Part shown: positions 43,609 through 50,487 of the stretch, piece by piece
Numbering within the stretch: the stretch's first letter is position 1
Layout: every line of letters starts with the position of its first letter
DNA from: JBMORL01 sp049322335
GTDB lineage: Bacteria; Bacteroidota; Bacteroidia; Flavobacteriales_D; UBA2798
NCBI GenBank assembly: GCA_049322335.1
Contig: JBMORL010000121.1
Coordinates: forward strand, 1-50,487
Direction: 5' to 3'
DNA: 50,487 bases
Made by a program: the position numbers and the translations under genes
The notes under the pieces: generated by a model
Databases searched by the model: none
Seen by the model: the letters and a program-made list of their open reading frames with translations, nothing else
Told to the model about the DNA's origin: nothing

Positions 43609-44585
43609 GAATAGAGAGAAAAATAGTAATTCCGTTTTTATTCTTTGCAAAATTTGGTTTTGCTCAGCAAAATTTTGTAAAAAATTCTTCCTTTGAGGAT
43701 ACTGTTTCCTGCCCAAGTTATCAGGGTAATTTTGATAAATGTTTAGATTGGTATAACCCTTCAGCAAATACTCCCGATTTTTTTCATATTTGCTCTGCAT
43801 TTGATGCAGGAGTTCCAAATAACTTTTGGGGCTACCAAATGCCCAAGACAGGAATTGCTTATGCAGGTTTTCTGACGTATAATCCATCAAATGGGCGTGA
43901 TTTTGTCGAGGGCGAACTCATTTCGACTTTATCATCGAATAAAAAATATATTTTTCGGTTTTGGATTTCAAAATCAAACACATTGCATGCCGAAATAGAT
44001 AGCATTGGGGTATATTTTTCTGATACTTTATATAGCGAATTAACAAACCTACAAACACTAAATGTAATTCCGCAAATAAAAATCCCTGTATCATGGAATT
44101 CAGATACAACTTCGGATGGTTGGAGAGAAATAAAAGCGGTTTTTAATGCTCAGGGATTTGAAAATTATTTTATAATCGGAAATTTCGATGATAATGCAAA
44201 TACAACTCTTGATACAATTGGCCCGGATAAACCGAATACCCCCGGTTGCTATTATTATATTGATGATGTTAGTATTGAAGAATGGATAGAATCTGATTTA
44301 GTTATTGAAATTCCAAATGTTTTTACTCCCAATGATGATGGGGTCAATGATTATTTCTCATTCACAACTAATGAACCTGTTGAATTTAAGGCTACAATTT
44401 TTAACCGTTGGGGTCAGGTAATAAAATATAATGAAGAATCGGCTATAATAGGTGAGAATAAAATTTGGGATGGAAAAAATAAAAATAATGAACAAATGCC
44501 TTTCGGGGTATATTATTATTCAATAGAATTTAACACCGGAACTGAGAACAAAACGTTTAATGGATTTATAACTATCATTCGATGA
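43605..44585 (+). CDS. Secreted protein with T9SS type B domain
   Basis: 326 residues from a TTG start (43605) that overlaps the previous stop as TTGA. Signal peptide 1-20 (VIPFLFFAKFGFA) with Gln at +1. The N-terminal 220 residues look like a carbohydrate-binding jelly-roll often found with type B tails (NFVKNSSFEDTVSCPS, then YIFRFWISKSNTLHAEIDSIGVYF). The C-terminal type B sorting domain is IPNVFTPNDDGVNDYF, ATIFNRWGQVIKY, WDGKNKNNEQMPFGVYYYSI. The next gene's ATG overlaps its stop by four bases. Likely attached to the cell surface by T9SS. Confidence 0.87.
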   Translation: MRIERKIVIPFLFFAKFGFAQQNFVKNSSFEDTVSCPSYQGNFDKCLDWYNPSANTPDFFHICSAFDAGVPNNFWGYQMPKTGIAYAGFLTYNPSNGRDFVEGELISTLSSNKKYIFRFWISKSNTLHAEIDSIGVYFSDTLYSELTNLQTLNVIPQIKIPVSWNSDTTSDGWREIKAVFNAQGFENYFIIGNFDDNANTTLDTIGPDKPNTPGCYYYIDDVSIEEWIESDLVIEIPNVFTPNDDGVNDYFSFTTNEPVEFKATIFNRWGQVIKYNEESAIIGENKIWDGKNKNNEQMPFGVYYYSIEFNTGTENKTFNGFITIIR

Positions 44586-45262
44586 ATTTTAAATTATTTT
44601 TCTTACTACTAATTTTCGTTTTCTCATTCAACGAATTATCAGCGCAGAGGCACTTCAATTTATTTTTATCTAACGGAATTTCTGTATCTACTATGAAACA
44701 TGATAACACAATAACAGATGATTTTGATATGAATCCGGTTGTTGGTTTTTCTGGTTTTTTGGGACAGGAAATAGTTCTAAAAGATAGATTTATTTTTCAA
44801 AACAGAACAGGATTCGTTCAAAAGGGAAATTGGTTTAATTTAGATTACGCGGATATATATGGAAATATTTTTTATAGTGAAAAAGTAACTGAAAGAATAA
44901 ACTATTTTTCCGAAATTATAACATTTGGCTTTGATTTTTTGAAAAATGAAAAACACAATTTATCCTTTCATCTAGGATTTCGGGGTGATTTTTATCTGGA
45001 CGATTTAACAACTGTAACTAATTCGCTTAATGGAAAACAAAGTTTTAAGTCTTACGAGGAATCGAACAAATTTATTTATGGTTTTTCAGAAATGATAAGT
45101 TATGAATATTCATTAAACCGTTTTCAAATCGGGGTTGAAACAATATTTAATCAAAACATTAATAAAATTAAAAACAAAATTTCGGAAACAAGTGGAGCCG
45201 ATATTCAGGACTACACAGGAATGGTATTACTAAAATTTTCCTATCGTTTGATCAGTAAATAA
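44582..45262 (+). CDS. Outer-membrane beta-barrel-like protein
   Basis: 226 residues. Signal peptide 1-21 (LFFLLLIFVFSFNELSA), Gln at +1. The mature part alternates aromatic strands (FIFQNRTGFVQKGNWFNL; FSEIITFGFDFLKNEKHNLSFHLGFRGDFYL; SEMISYEYSLNRFQIGVETIF) and ends in a strand MVLLKFSYRLIS, resembling PorT-like or OmpW-like barrels. Last gene of the three-gene cassette. Its stop ends at 45262, directly against the stop of the convergent CotH-like gene at 45263. Confidence 0.8.
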   Translation: MNFKLFFLLLIFVFSFNELSAQRHFNLFLSNGISVSTMKHDNTITDDFDMNPVVGFSGFLGQEIVLKDRFIFQNRTGFVQKGNWFNLDYADIYGNIFYSEKVTERINYFSEIITFGFDFLKNEKHNLSFHLGFRGDFYLDDLTTVTNSLNGKQSFKSYEESNKFIYGFSEMISYEYSLNRFQIGVETIFNQNINKIKNKISETSGADIQDYTGMVLLKFSYRLISK

Positions 45263-46813
45263 TCACTTCACCACCACAATTTTCTTCTGAATATTTTCGC
45301 ACCCGGTTTCCACATTCAGGAAATATACTCCTGCTGACAGATAAGAAAAATCAAATGTTTTTATTTGTGTAGTCCCGGAAATGGTTTCTTCCTCCACTAT
45401 GTTGCCCGATACATCCGTTATACGATAATACACCGGTTTAAATTCGGAAGGAATAATAAACTCCATATTGATTATTTCACCGGGATTGGGATAGATATTT
45501 ATTTTCTCTATATCAGCCGGAATTTCCTGTCCCTGTGTGCAACTCCAGTTATAGTCGCATAATTGTTGGGCTACATCCGCTCTTCTTTCACTAACAAATT
45601 GCTTTAACCCGGGAACTATCCCGATCAGCGAAAACGACACTTCGCCATAACCCAAATTACTTTCAAATTGTTCGGTAGTAAACATCTGGTTAACGGCCGG
45701 CTCGGCATAAACGTAAGGGCGGATAACGTTAGCCAGGCTGTCTATTCGCGGAAAAATATTGGATGGATAAAAAACATTATTCATTAACCCGCATATTTCA
45801 TTCATATATGTTTTTTGCAACGTAGGTTCGCGCAAACACTGATACACCAGTGGCCTTGTGTTCTGCGCATCGGCAGGCTGGTATTTGATATCGAAATCGA
45901 TGCTGTTGGGAACCACCAGGAAAGCATACACACCAAATGCAAGACTCACATCCCAGGTGATCCATTCAAAAAGACCGCTGGCCGTATTGTGATACAGGAA
46001 AAAATTATGCGGCAAATAAAAATAGGAATCAAGATTACCGAACAAATTGTTGGCAGCCCAGGCTTTGAGATAAGGATCGATATTAAAAACGGTTCGTATC
46101 TGCGAATTGAAATTCACAATGGAAACATTGTTAATGTTCCCTATAAAATTCACCAAATCACTCCAATCGTTTATCGAATCATTTGTCTTCAGTTCGCAGT
46201 TGTCATAATAAGCGGTTTGATCCATTCCCTCCCACGTAAGCGGCATATTGGGTTCACATTTAAAAAGATTTCCGTTTTTATTTCCGAATGTGGTTTCAAG
46301 AAAATCGTTGTTGATGGTTTCCATTGCCTTATACAATCCCACATAAACACCTTCATAATACACTGCTGTATACGTACAACGCGGAGCGATCGTTCCCTCT
46401 TCGCGTAAAATATCAAGGAATAATTTTTCTCTTAACTGTGAAGGGTCAAGATAAGAATTGTTCAGATTCAACTTTTTCAGGTTATCATATTCCTGTCCCG
46501 AAACAAATTCGTTGAAATCAACCTGGATCGGTTTTTTATTCCCCGGATGATTGTAACTGGAATTTCCACGCCAGCGTATTCCCACATTGGTGATGGTATC
46601 CGAATCGATCACCACATCGGCCTGTAAATAGGTTTCCTGCCCGGTTTGGTCATCAATGGTTTTGTAATACGCCAGTGAATCGGTGTAATCGGAAATATAA
46701 AAATCAATGTTTATCGTATGTACAAAAGGGGCACTGAAAAAATTGTTGCCGGATTGGGAAAATGCCGGAGATGAAATAATAAGAATAATTAAATAAAATA
46801 AACAGCGTTTCAT
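45263..46813 (-). CDS. CotH-kinase-family protein with T9SS type A sorting domain
   Basis: 516 residues from the ATG at 46813; a TTG start at 46831 is less likely. Signal peptide 1-20 (CLFYLIILIISSPAFS), Gln at +1. The CotH domain spans about 20-340: VGIRWRGNSSYNHPGNKKPI, LNNSYLDPSQLREKLFLDIL, YEGVYVGLYKAME, and the acidic ITWDVSLAFG corresponding to the DxS-type motif seen in CotH kinases. CotH proteins phosphorylate surface proteins in spores or anchor cellulosome-like proteins; the role here is unknown. The tail (about 437-516) is a type A sorting domain (INIYPNPGEIINMEF, YLSAGVYFLNVE). Its last 98 bases are duplicated at 39305-39402. Confidence 0.93.
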   Translation of the reverse strand: MKRCLFYLIILIISSPAFSQSGNNFFSAPFVHTINIDFYISDYTDSLAYYKTIDDQTGQETYLQADVVIDSDTITNVGIRWRGNSSYNHPGNKKPIQVDFNEFVSGQEYDNLKKLNLNNSYLDPSQLREKLFLDILREEGTIAPRCTYTAVYYEGVYVGLYKAMETINNDFLETTFGNKNGNLFKCEPNMPLTWEGMDQTAYYDNCELKTNDSINDWSDLVNFIGNINNVSIVNFNSQIRTVFNIDPYLKAWAANNLFGNLDSYFYLPHNFFLYHNTASGLFEWITWDVSLAFGVYAFLVVPNSIDFDIKYQPADAQNTRPLVYQCLREPTLQKTYMNEICGLMNNVFYPSNIFPRIDSLANVIRPYVYAEPAVNQMFTTEQFESNLGYGEVSFSLIGIVPGLKQFVSERRADVAQQLCDYNWSCTQGQEIPADIEKINIYPNPGEIINMEFIIPSEFKPVYYRITDVSGNIVEEETISGTTQIKTFDFSYLSAGVYFLNVETGCENIQKKIVVVK

Positions 46814-46845
46814 AGCGGGGTAAAGATACAAAAAAAACGGAACCT

Positions 46846-46883
46846 CACCCCCCGGCCCCCTCTCCGCGAGAGAGGGGGAGATA
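46846..46883. repeat. GC-rich palindrome D (CCCCCTCTC / GAGAGGGGG)
   Basis: Perfect nine-base stem 46856-46864 with 46870-46878, loop CGCGA. Related to the modular hairpin repeats by its CCCTCTCC arm. It lies upstream of the CotH gene. Confidence 0.6.
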
Positions 46884-46940
46884 CATTTTGGTTTCAGGAC
46901 ATATTTAGGGAAAAGTTTCGGAGATTTTCTTTCAAATTAC

Positions 46941-47035
46941 AGCTAACCTCATCCCCTGCCCCCTCTCCCTGACCTCGGCTGGCTATCGCCATCCGGGTCT
47001 GTCCTTCTCCTTTGGCGGAGAGGGAAGCAGGTTAT
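46941..47035. repeat. GC-rich modular hairpin repeat, copy E
   Basis: Arm CCCCTCTCCCTG, then an imperfect hairpin GACCTCGGCTGGC/GCCATCCGGGTC, then CTGTCCTTCTCC and GGAGAGGGAAG. Constant arms match copies A-C; the central hairpin has unrelated sequence. Confidence 0.6.
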
Positions 47036-47103
47036 GCGGTGTATGCGGGTTGTTGTGAAAACTAAAGTTTTCACTTCTTTCGGAAGTTTTTTTAAATTGC
47101 AGT

Positions 47104-47769
47104 ATGAAATTGCTGACGGGTATATTTTTAGTATTAATTTCTTCTGGTTGTTTTGCTCAACAGAAGCATGCGCCTATGACTCTCCGTGAAAAGGAATATG
47201 TAAAGCATGCCGACTCTCTTGAGAAAAAATACGGAAACAAAAAAAAGATAACGGGCGATATTCAGCTGGCTTCATTAATTGCGCTGAGTTATTATCCCGA
47301 ACTGGAAAACACCAAAATAAAATTCAAATACAAAAAAATAAAATCCACAGCACAGGCAAGGCCCACTATTTTATCGTGTTTAAGAAACAAGAAAAAAAGA
47401 AAGTACCTCATCATTCTCAATAAAAACGAAAAACACGATGCTCCGTTGTATTCGGAATTTACTTTCAATGCCAAAGTGGGACTCATCGGCCACGAACTGG
47501 CGCATATATCAAAATTTACGAAAACCGGATTTTTCGCTCTTATTAGCGAAGGAATAAAATACAGGAAAGAAGATTTTAAATCGGTTTTTGAAAAAGATAC
47601 CGATAAACGAACGATCGAACACGGCCTGGGATGGCAGATCTACGATTTTACCTCACAGTTACAAAGTAATCCTTCTGTTCCCGATTCCTATAAGGAAAAA
47701 AAACTGAAACTTTACAGCTCTTCGAGAGAGATTTATGATATAATGCAAGGGTTGGGGTATGAGATGTGA
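47104..47769 (+). CDS. Exported HExxH metallopeptidase-like protein
   Basis: 221 residues. Signal peptide 1-18 (LLTGIFLVLISSGCFA) with Gln at +1; the SSGC could also be a weak lipobox. The zinc-site motif HELAH occurs in VGLIGHELAHISKF at about 131-144, followed by an acidic stretch and TIEHGLGWQIYDF, which may provide a third ligand (Glu or His). No named peptidase family recognised; reads like small periplasmic or surface HExxH proteins. Single gene, flanked by repeats. Confidence 0.8.
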   Translation: MKLLTGIFLVLISSGCFAQQKHAPMTLREKEYVKHADSLEKKYGNKKKITGDIQLASLIALSYYPELENTKIKFKYKKIKSTAQARPTILSCLRNKKKRKYLIILNKNEKHDAPLYSEFTFNAKVGLIGHELAHISKFTKTGFFALISEGIKYRKEDFKSVFEKDTDKRTIEHGLGWQIYDFTSQLQSNPSVPDSYKEKKLKLYSSSREIYDIMQGLGYEM

Positions 47770-47880
47770 CCCTTCGACTACGCTCCCTCCTTTGGCGGGC
47801 AGGCAGGACAAGGGTTGAAGGTTGTCCACCTGCGCAAAGCCTTCGGTGGATAAAAAGGTTGAAAAAAGACGGCACAAAAA
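47766..47880. repeat. Intergenic palindromic repeats F
   Basis: ACCCTT (47769-47774) pairs with AAGGGT (47810-47815) and TCCACC (47825-47830) with GGTGGA (47845-47850). Words such as CCTCCTTTGGCGGGCAGG recall other GC-rich spacers in the window. No gene seen. Confidence 0.5.
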
Positions 47881-47954
47881 AATACGGGTTGCTTTAGAAT
47901 TGAAATAGAGTTATCTGAAAACGAGTCTGCATTTGAAAAACAATTCTACTGAGT

Positions 47955-48860
47955 TTACTCTTTCATTACTTTTATTATTTTATAAGACTGTGCTGATTTT
48001 ATATGAATAAAATAAATACCGGAAGGATGATCTGAAATATCAATACCGGGATTATTTACAGATTCATTAAAAGTGATATTTTTTATTCTTCTTCCAAAAA
48101 TATCTGTGATACAAATGGTTGATATATTCTGATCCAATCCTGTTTTAACTATGAATTTTCCATTTGTTGGATTCGGGAAGGGAAAAATATTATTCTTACT
48201 GTTGTAATTATCGGGTTCGCCAACTGCCTGGCATGAGCTTGCGTTACCGATGTCAATGACATAATCTTCGTTATAAATGTTAAAACAAGTAAGTGAAATA
48301 TGCATATCGAGTACTGGTTCATAATTAAAAAATCCGATCCGGCTGCCTATTCCTTCTATCCAGAAATTATTGTAGGGAATATAGATGTTGGGATAAAAAT
48401 TCCATCTTCTCAATAAATACCCGTTTATATTTACCGTATCAATATACTGAACTTTTGAATAAAACCCATTAAAAAGATTTATGGTAGGCGGAACATAAAT
48501 AGAATCACCCGGCTGCATACCGAAATCATACAACAACACTTCATTTGTATCAGAAGGTTGGCCGTATGCGCAATAATCATTGAATTTGTAAAATACTTTA
48601 AGTGAATCAACACGATAAAATCCGCATGACCATGTTGAAGTATCATTAATATCTGACGAACCCCTGAATAGCCTGTTATAACTAACTCCGTTTAACAAAG
48701 TGTCGCCATTCACATAATACCTGTAAGTCACACACGGCCCGCCATTAATACATTCCAGTATTCCCCACGAGCCGGTGGAATCGGGAAACGGAAGTTTTGG
48801 TTGCGAAAGAGCAGTATCCAGAAAGAAAATAAATAAAAAAGAAATGTAAATGTTTTTCAT
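47955..48860 (-). CDS. Secreted protein with T9SS type A sorting domain
   Basis: 301 residues. Signal peptide 1-19 (FLFIFFLDTALS), Gln at +1. A beta-rich body of about 190 residues has several Cys pairs and the phrase FWIEGIGSRIGFFN, frequent in T9SS cargo of unknown function (TRYYVNGDTLLNGVSYNRLF-like). The sorting domain covers the last 75 residues (FPFPNPTNGKFIVKTG, ITDIFGRRIKN, HPSGIYFIHIKS). Function unknown. Confidence 0.85.
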   Translation of the reverse strand: MKNIYISFLFIFFLDTALSQPKLPFPDSTGSWGILECINGGPCVTYRYYVNGDTLLNGVSYNRLFRGSSDINDTSTWSCGFYRVDSLKVFYKFNDYCAYGQPSDTNEVLLYDFGMQPGDSIYVPPTINLFNGFYSKVQYIDTVNINGYLLRRWNFYPNIYIPYNNFWIEGIGSRIGFFNYEPVLDMHISLTCFNIYNEDYVIDIGNASSCQAVGEPDNYNSKNNIFPFPNPTNGKFIVKTGLDQNISTICITDIFGRRIKNITFNESVNNPGIDISDHPSGIYFIHIKSAQSYKIIKVMKE

Positions 48861-48955
48861 CTGAAATTGTTTTTATCGGACAGATGGAACTCCATGAAGC
48901 GGGCAACTTTAAGGAATTTCATTTCTCTTCGTGTTTATTCGTAATCATGTTTGTT

Positions 48956-50407
48956 TCAATCTATAATAATAGGTTGGGTAATTTTCAGAGAACCATCATC
49001 CATACAAATAAAATACAAACCAGGAGATAATCCGGGCATCTGAACATGAGTACACGATTGAAGGAAATCCATTTCTTTGTGCCATACGGCTCTGCCATAA
49101 ACATCTGAAACCGTTATCAGGGCCTTTGATTTATTATTTTTTTCAATAGCGCAAATTTCAAAATTTCCGTTATTTGGATTTGGAATTATTTGAAACTCAT
49201 GAATATCCTTGCTAAATTCTTCCATTCCCACCCAACACCCGGGCGTTAAACATCCCATACTATCCACTTTGATGATCCAACCATCTTGTGTTGTACTTCC
49301 TCCATCCGGAAAAACAAAACCAGACATAACAAAACCTAAATCTGGAGTTTGTTGAATGCTATATAAATAGTTGTCTTCGTTTCTTTTCTGAAGTTTTCTC
49401 CGCCATTTTTCATTACCCAATGAATCAGTTCTTAATATCCAACCTACAGGGTTATTTATTGTGGAATCATAAAACATACCTGTCAACACCAAATCACCGT
49501 TTTCAACTTCAACTAAATCAGTAAAAACATCTATGACAGCAGATGCACCCGGATTTTGAAAGTTTTGTATCCATGCTGTATTTCCATTTGGAAATAATTT
49601 TCTCAAATGAGCTTTTTCATTTCCCGATCCTGACTCCCATCCTCCCCAAACAGCAAAACTTCCATCTTTTAATGTGCGAACCCATCCTGCTTCACTATCG
49701 GTGGTTCCAAAAACCTTTGGCCATCCAGATGCAATACTTCCTGCGCTATCTAATTTTGTTATATAAATGTCCCATGAAGAATTCCAGGAAATTGCATTTC
49801 TCTGCCAACCGGCAATAACAAAACCACCATCTAAAGTTGTATCAATACTGTATGCGTATTCATATTCATTTGTGACGATTTTTTTTTTCCATTGTAAATT
49901 ACCAGATGTGTCACACTTTACAATAAGAATATCAAAATTCGTTGTTGTAGAATCATGCATTCCTGCAAATACATATCCATCGCGCGTTTTTTTTGCATCA
50001 AAAAAATCTCCTTCCGGTAAATTCCATTTATAACTGGTCCAAATTGTATCAAAATTAAAATTCATTTTTGAAACAAAAGGAAATGTTCCGTTTGTGTCTA
50101 CTTCTTTACCGATAAAAATAAAATTAGAATCATCAGAAAATAAACTATTTGAACCAAGATAGTACGAAGCTGTTGGCTTTCCATGTAGCTTTTTTCTTAA
50201 CGTGTCCCCATTGGTGTTTAATTCAATCAAATAATATTTACCGTTTGAGCCATAAAACACGACTCCGCTTGTAAAATATGAACCGTTTTGATATATCGTA
50301 GTACAAAATCCTTCAGGCTGTCCGACTACCTCATAATCCCGGTTAAATTGAGGTTGCCCAAAAACAACTGTTGGAAGAACCGATAATATGATAAAAAATA
50401 TTTTCAT
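48956..50407 (-). CDS. Secreted propeller-like protein with T9SS type A sorting domain
   Basis: 483 residues. Signal peptide 1-17 (FFIILSVLPTVVFG), Gln at +1. Repeated blades with DTLGNE/DTSGNLQW and DGGFVIAGW or LGFVMSGF patterns (for example IVKCDTSGNLQWKKKI, TLDGGFVIAGWQRN, RTDSLGNEKWRRKL) indicate a beta-propeller. The last 75 residues are a sorting domain (FQIIPNPNNGNFEI, VSDVYGRAVWHKE, LSPGLYFICM). Its ATG overlaps the stop of the next gene as TAATG, so it is coupled to another T9SS protein upstream. Confidence 0.88.
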   Translation of the reverse strand: MKIFFIILSVLPTVVFGQPQFNRDYEVVGQPEGFCTTIYQNGSYFTSGVVFYGSNGKYYLIELNTNGDTLRKKLHGKPTASYYLGSNSLFSDDSNFIFIGKEVDTNGTFPFVSKMNFNFDTIWTSYKWNLPEGDFFDAKKTRDGYVFAGMHDSTTTNFDILIVKCDTSGNLQWKKKIVTNEYEYAYSIDTTLDGGFVIAGWQRNAISWNSSWDIYITKLDSAGSIASGWPKVFGTTDSEAGWVRTLKDGSFAVWGGWESGSGNEKAHLRKLFPNGNTAWIQNFQNPGASAVIDVFTDLVEVENGDLVLTGMFYDSTINNPVGWILRTDSLGNEKWRRKLQKRNEDNYLYSIQQTPDLGFVMSGFVFPDGGSTTQDGWIIKVDSMGCLTPGCWVGMEEFSKDIHEFQIIPNPNNGNFEICAIEKNNKSKALITVSDVYGRAVWHKEMDFLQSCTHVQMPGLSPGLYFICMDDGSLKITQPIIID

Positions 50408-50487
50408 TAATAAACAACCAATTTAATTACGTCTACCGGTTTCCCTTTGTTGTAAAGCATTGCCAGGTAAATTCCTTTTTTGACATC
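50407..50487 (-). CDS. C-terminal end of a further T9SS type A protein (partial)
   Basis: 26 codons plus stop. GIYLAMLYNKGKPVDVIKLVVY is a typical end of a sorting domain (GxY followed by a final basic/hydrophobic strand). The rest lies to the right of the window. Its TAA overlaps the next ATG by one base, so at least two surface-protein genes form an operon. Confidence 0.75.
   Translation of the reverse strand, partial: DVKKGIYLAMLYNKGKPVDVIKLVVY

Noticed and set aside
39305..45360. 98-base duplication as target-site duplication of an insertion sequence
   Set aside because: Too long for a target duplication and there is no transposase or terminal inverted repeat; the match is coding sequence of a sorting domain.

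Overview
The window is chromosomal DNA from a member of the Bacteroidota. Four things point there: at least eight proteins end in type IX secretion (T9SS) C-terminal sorting domains of type A or B; all fifteen recognisable signal peptidase I substrates place Gln directly after the predicted cleavage site; upstream regions carry TAnnTTTG-like promoter boxes rather than strong Shine-Dalgarno sites; and it has SprB-like repeats, ECF sigma and CHU_C-type proteins. I cannot place it below phylum. No tRNA, rRNA, CRISPR array, transposase, integrase or phage gene was found.

Layout. 1-5494 (minus): a SprB-like repeat adhesin running off the left edge, a small exported protein, and an ECF sigma factor coupled to a membrane-anchored protein with a T9SS type B tail. 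5692-7870 (plus): malate dehydrogenase and a glutaminyl-peptide cyclotransferase. 7970-17548 (minus): a 2-hydroxyacid dehydrogenase, MgtE, RsmA, a DUF4286-like protein, an exported TPR protein, a lipoprotein, SerS, L27, L21 and a DMT transporter. 17621-21813 (plus): a two-gene heavy-metal-binding module and a large T9SS propeller protein. 21826-24399 (minus): a CAP plus OmpA-like protein. 24610-25914: an XRE regulator divergent from a TPR/SHOCT membrane protein. 25929-32882 (minus): an NTF2-like protein, a GH3 enzyme, a PlsC-like acyltransferase, PheT and an exported protein. 33177-39292 (plus): a lipoprotein, EF-P, RF2 with its programmed frameshift, an ArsC-like protein, FumC and a lipoprotein. 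39305-45262: an AT-rich three-gene surface-protein operon next to a duplicated fragment of a T9SS tail. 45263-50487: CotH-like, HExxH and further T9SS proteins.

How the genes work together. Housekeeping genes (TCA cycle enzymes, translation factors, tRNA synthetases, ribosomal proteins, Mg2+ uptake) are interleaved with a large secreted or surface protein repertoire. The cyclotransferase is a plausible maturation enzyme for the Gln-initiated exported proteins.

The strongest unexplained signals are in non-coding DNA. Two roughly 195-base structured repeats (36451-36650 and 36956-37150) differ at many bases yet keep their stems through compensatory changes. A 98-base copy of the end of a T9SS sorting domain sits alone at 39305-39402, on the far side of an AT-rich cassette from its parent gene. 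A family of GC-rich intergenic elements has constant arms around exchangeable hairpins.
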